Source: Vicinamibacterales bacterium (GTDB lineage: Bacteria; Acidobacteriota; Vicinamibacteria; Vicinamibacterales; JAMQPK01). Taken from it: DNA of 39,526 nt. Within the stretch, counting starts at the first letter, position 1. Each line of letters opens with the position of its first letter. The notes under the pieces are model-generated. The model saw only the letters and a list, made by a program, of their open reading frames with translations. It had not been told where the DNA came from and searched no databases. The stretch lies in assembly GCA_023717525.1 (NCBI GenBank), contig JAMQPK010000168.1:1-39526 (forward strand), in the 5' to 3' direction. Positions 38,931-39,526 of the stretch are shown here, piece after piece. The position numbers and the translations under genes were made by a program.

Positions 38931-39526
38931 ATGGCAGCAGTAGACGACCCCAAGACGCTCGGCCGGACACGGCTTTCGTTTGCCAGCGAAGCCGATATCG
39001 ACGAGTTCGTCGCCACGCTCGAAAGGTTCGAGAGCGGCGACCTGACGCCGGATCAGTGGCGCATGTTCCGTCTGGTTCGCGGAACATACGGACAGCGGCA
39101 GCCCGGAGACGTGCAGATGCTGCGCGTGAAGATCCCTCAGGGTGTGCTGAATGCCGCACAGCTCGAGGCGCTCGCCGATGTGGGCGAGCAATTCTCGCGC
39201 GGGTTTGGTCATATCACGACGCGGCAGAACATCCAGTTTCATTTCGTCAAGCTCCACGACGTCGAAACGGCGATGCGCATGCTCGCCGATACCGGCCTGA
39301 CGACGCGCGAAGCGTGCGGCAATTCCGTGCGCAACATCACCTGCTGCCCGATGGCCGGCGTGTCGCCGACGGAATTGTTCGATGTGACGCCGTACTCAGA
39401 GGCGACGACTCGCTACCTGCTGCGGCATCCCCTCAGCTCGTCGCTGCCGCGCAAGTTCAAGATTGCGTTCGAGGGCTGTGCCGACGAAGACCACGCGCTG
39501 CTCGGTATGCACGATCTCGGCTACCG
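38931..39526 (+). CDS. Sulfite/nitrite reductase (siroheme, 4Fe-4S), N-terminal part
   Basis: The gene continues past the window end; 198 codons are visible from an ATG 18 nt after the previous stop. The first ferredoxin-like half-domain ends in F-G-H-I-T-T-R-Q-N-I-Q, and N-S-V-R-N-I-T-C-C-P-M-A-G and S-S-L-P-R-K-F-K-I-A-F-E-G-C are diagnostic of the nitrite/sulfite reductase family. It reduces sulfite to sulfide or nitrite to ammonia; the two cannot be separated here, and the Cys motifs for the cluster lie outside the window. It is probably part of a sulfur or nitrogen assimilation operon. Confidence 0.93.
   Translation, partial: MAAVDDPKTLGRTRLSFASEADIDEFVATLERFESGDLTPDQWRMFRLVRGTYGQRQPGDVQMLRVKIPQGVLNAAQLEALADVGEQFSRGFGHITTRQNIQFHFVKLHDVETAMRMLADTGLTTREACGNSVRNITCCPMAGVSPTELFDVTPYSEATTRYLLRHPLSSSLPRKFKIAFEGCADEDHALLGMHDLGY

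Overview
The window looks like chromosomal DNA of a GC-rich, Gram-negative, non-model bacterium. The clpX/clpP/tig order, Wza-type outer-membrane export, a PEP-CTERM/EPS-like arrangement of polysaccharide genes, abundant GTG/TTG starts and many short in-gene or intergenic oligonucleotide repeats suggest an Acidobacteriota (Vicinamibacteria-like) genome. That assignment is inference; there is no rRNA in the window.

Layout. Positions 1-2211 (minus strand) hold housekeeping genes: the first codons of clpX, then clpP, tig and a tRNA-Leu(UAG), with an inverted pair of heptanucleotide repeat arrays between tig and the tRNA. Positions 2403-28029 (plus strand) hold about 25 genes that overlap or are separated by no more than about 10 nt, so probably one polysaccharide operon. 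It begins with a degenerate AAA+/Fis-type regulator, an outer-membrane beta-barrel protein and a Wza-like exporter. It continues with 13 glycosyltransferases (eleven GT-B, one GT2, one GT-C), a Wzy-like polymerase/ligase, a Wzm/Wzt ABC exporter, three methyltransferases, an initiating polyprenyl-phosphate sugar transferase and a geranylgeranyl-reductase-like flavoprotein. Positions 28102-32448 (minus strand) carry a BY-kinase/chain-length regulator, an O-antigen-ligase-like protein and a HAD phosphatase. A secreted carboxypeptidase-regulatory-like protein follows at 32566-33042 (minus).

Positions 33141-38912 hold homoserine kinase (thrB) translationally coupled to a compact lasso-peptide (RiPP) cluster: PqqD-like leader-binding protein (B1) and transglutaminase-like leader peptidase (B2) on plus; HPr-kinase-like kinase, a 53-residue precursor and an asparagine-synthetase-like lasso cyclase (C) on minus; and a nucleotidyltransferase on plus. 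The cyclase and nucleotidyltransferase genes diverge from a 29-bp gap containing a perfect 12-bp palindrome that reads as overlapping TATACT -10 boxes on both strands. No transporter gene is present. The window ends in a sulfite/nitrite reductase gene.

How it fits together. The sugar transferase would load the first sugar on a polyprenyl phosphate, the glycosyltransferases would build the repeat unit, methyltransferases may cap or decorate it, and Wzm/Wzt, the Wzy-like proteins, the BY-kinase and Wza/beta-barrel would export and polymerise it. A 22-nt element, matching at 18 positions, lies 43-55 nt upstream of both the operon's first gene and the BY-kinase gene, and suggests shared control. 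The most interesting part is the lasso cluster: a recognisable precursor with a predicted 8-residue Ser1-Asp8 ring, kinase and nucleotidyltransferase tailoring genes, but no C-terminal Ser for the known kinase chemistry.
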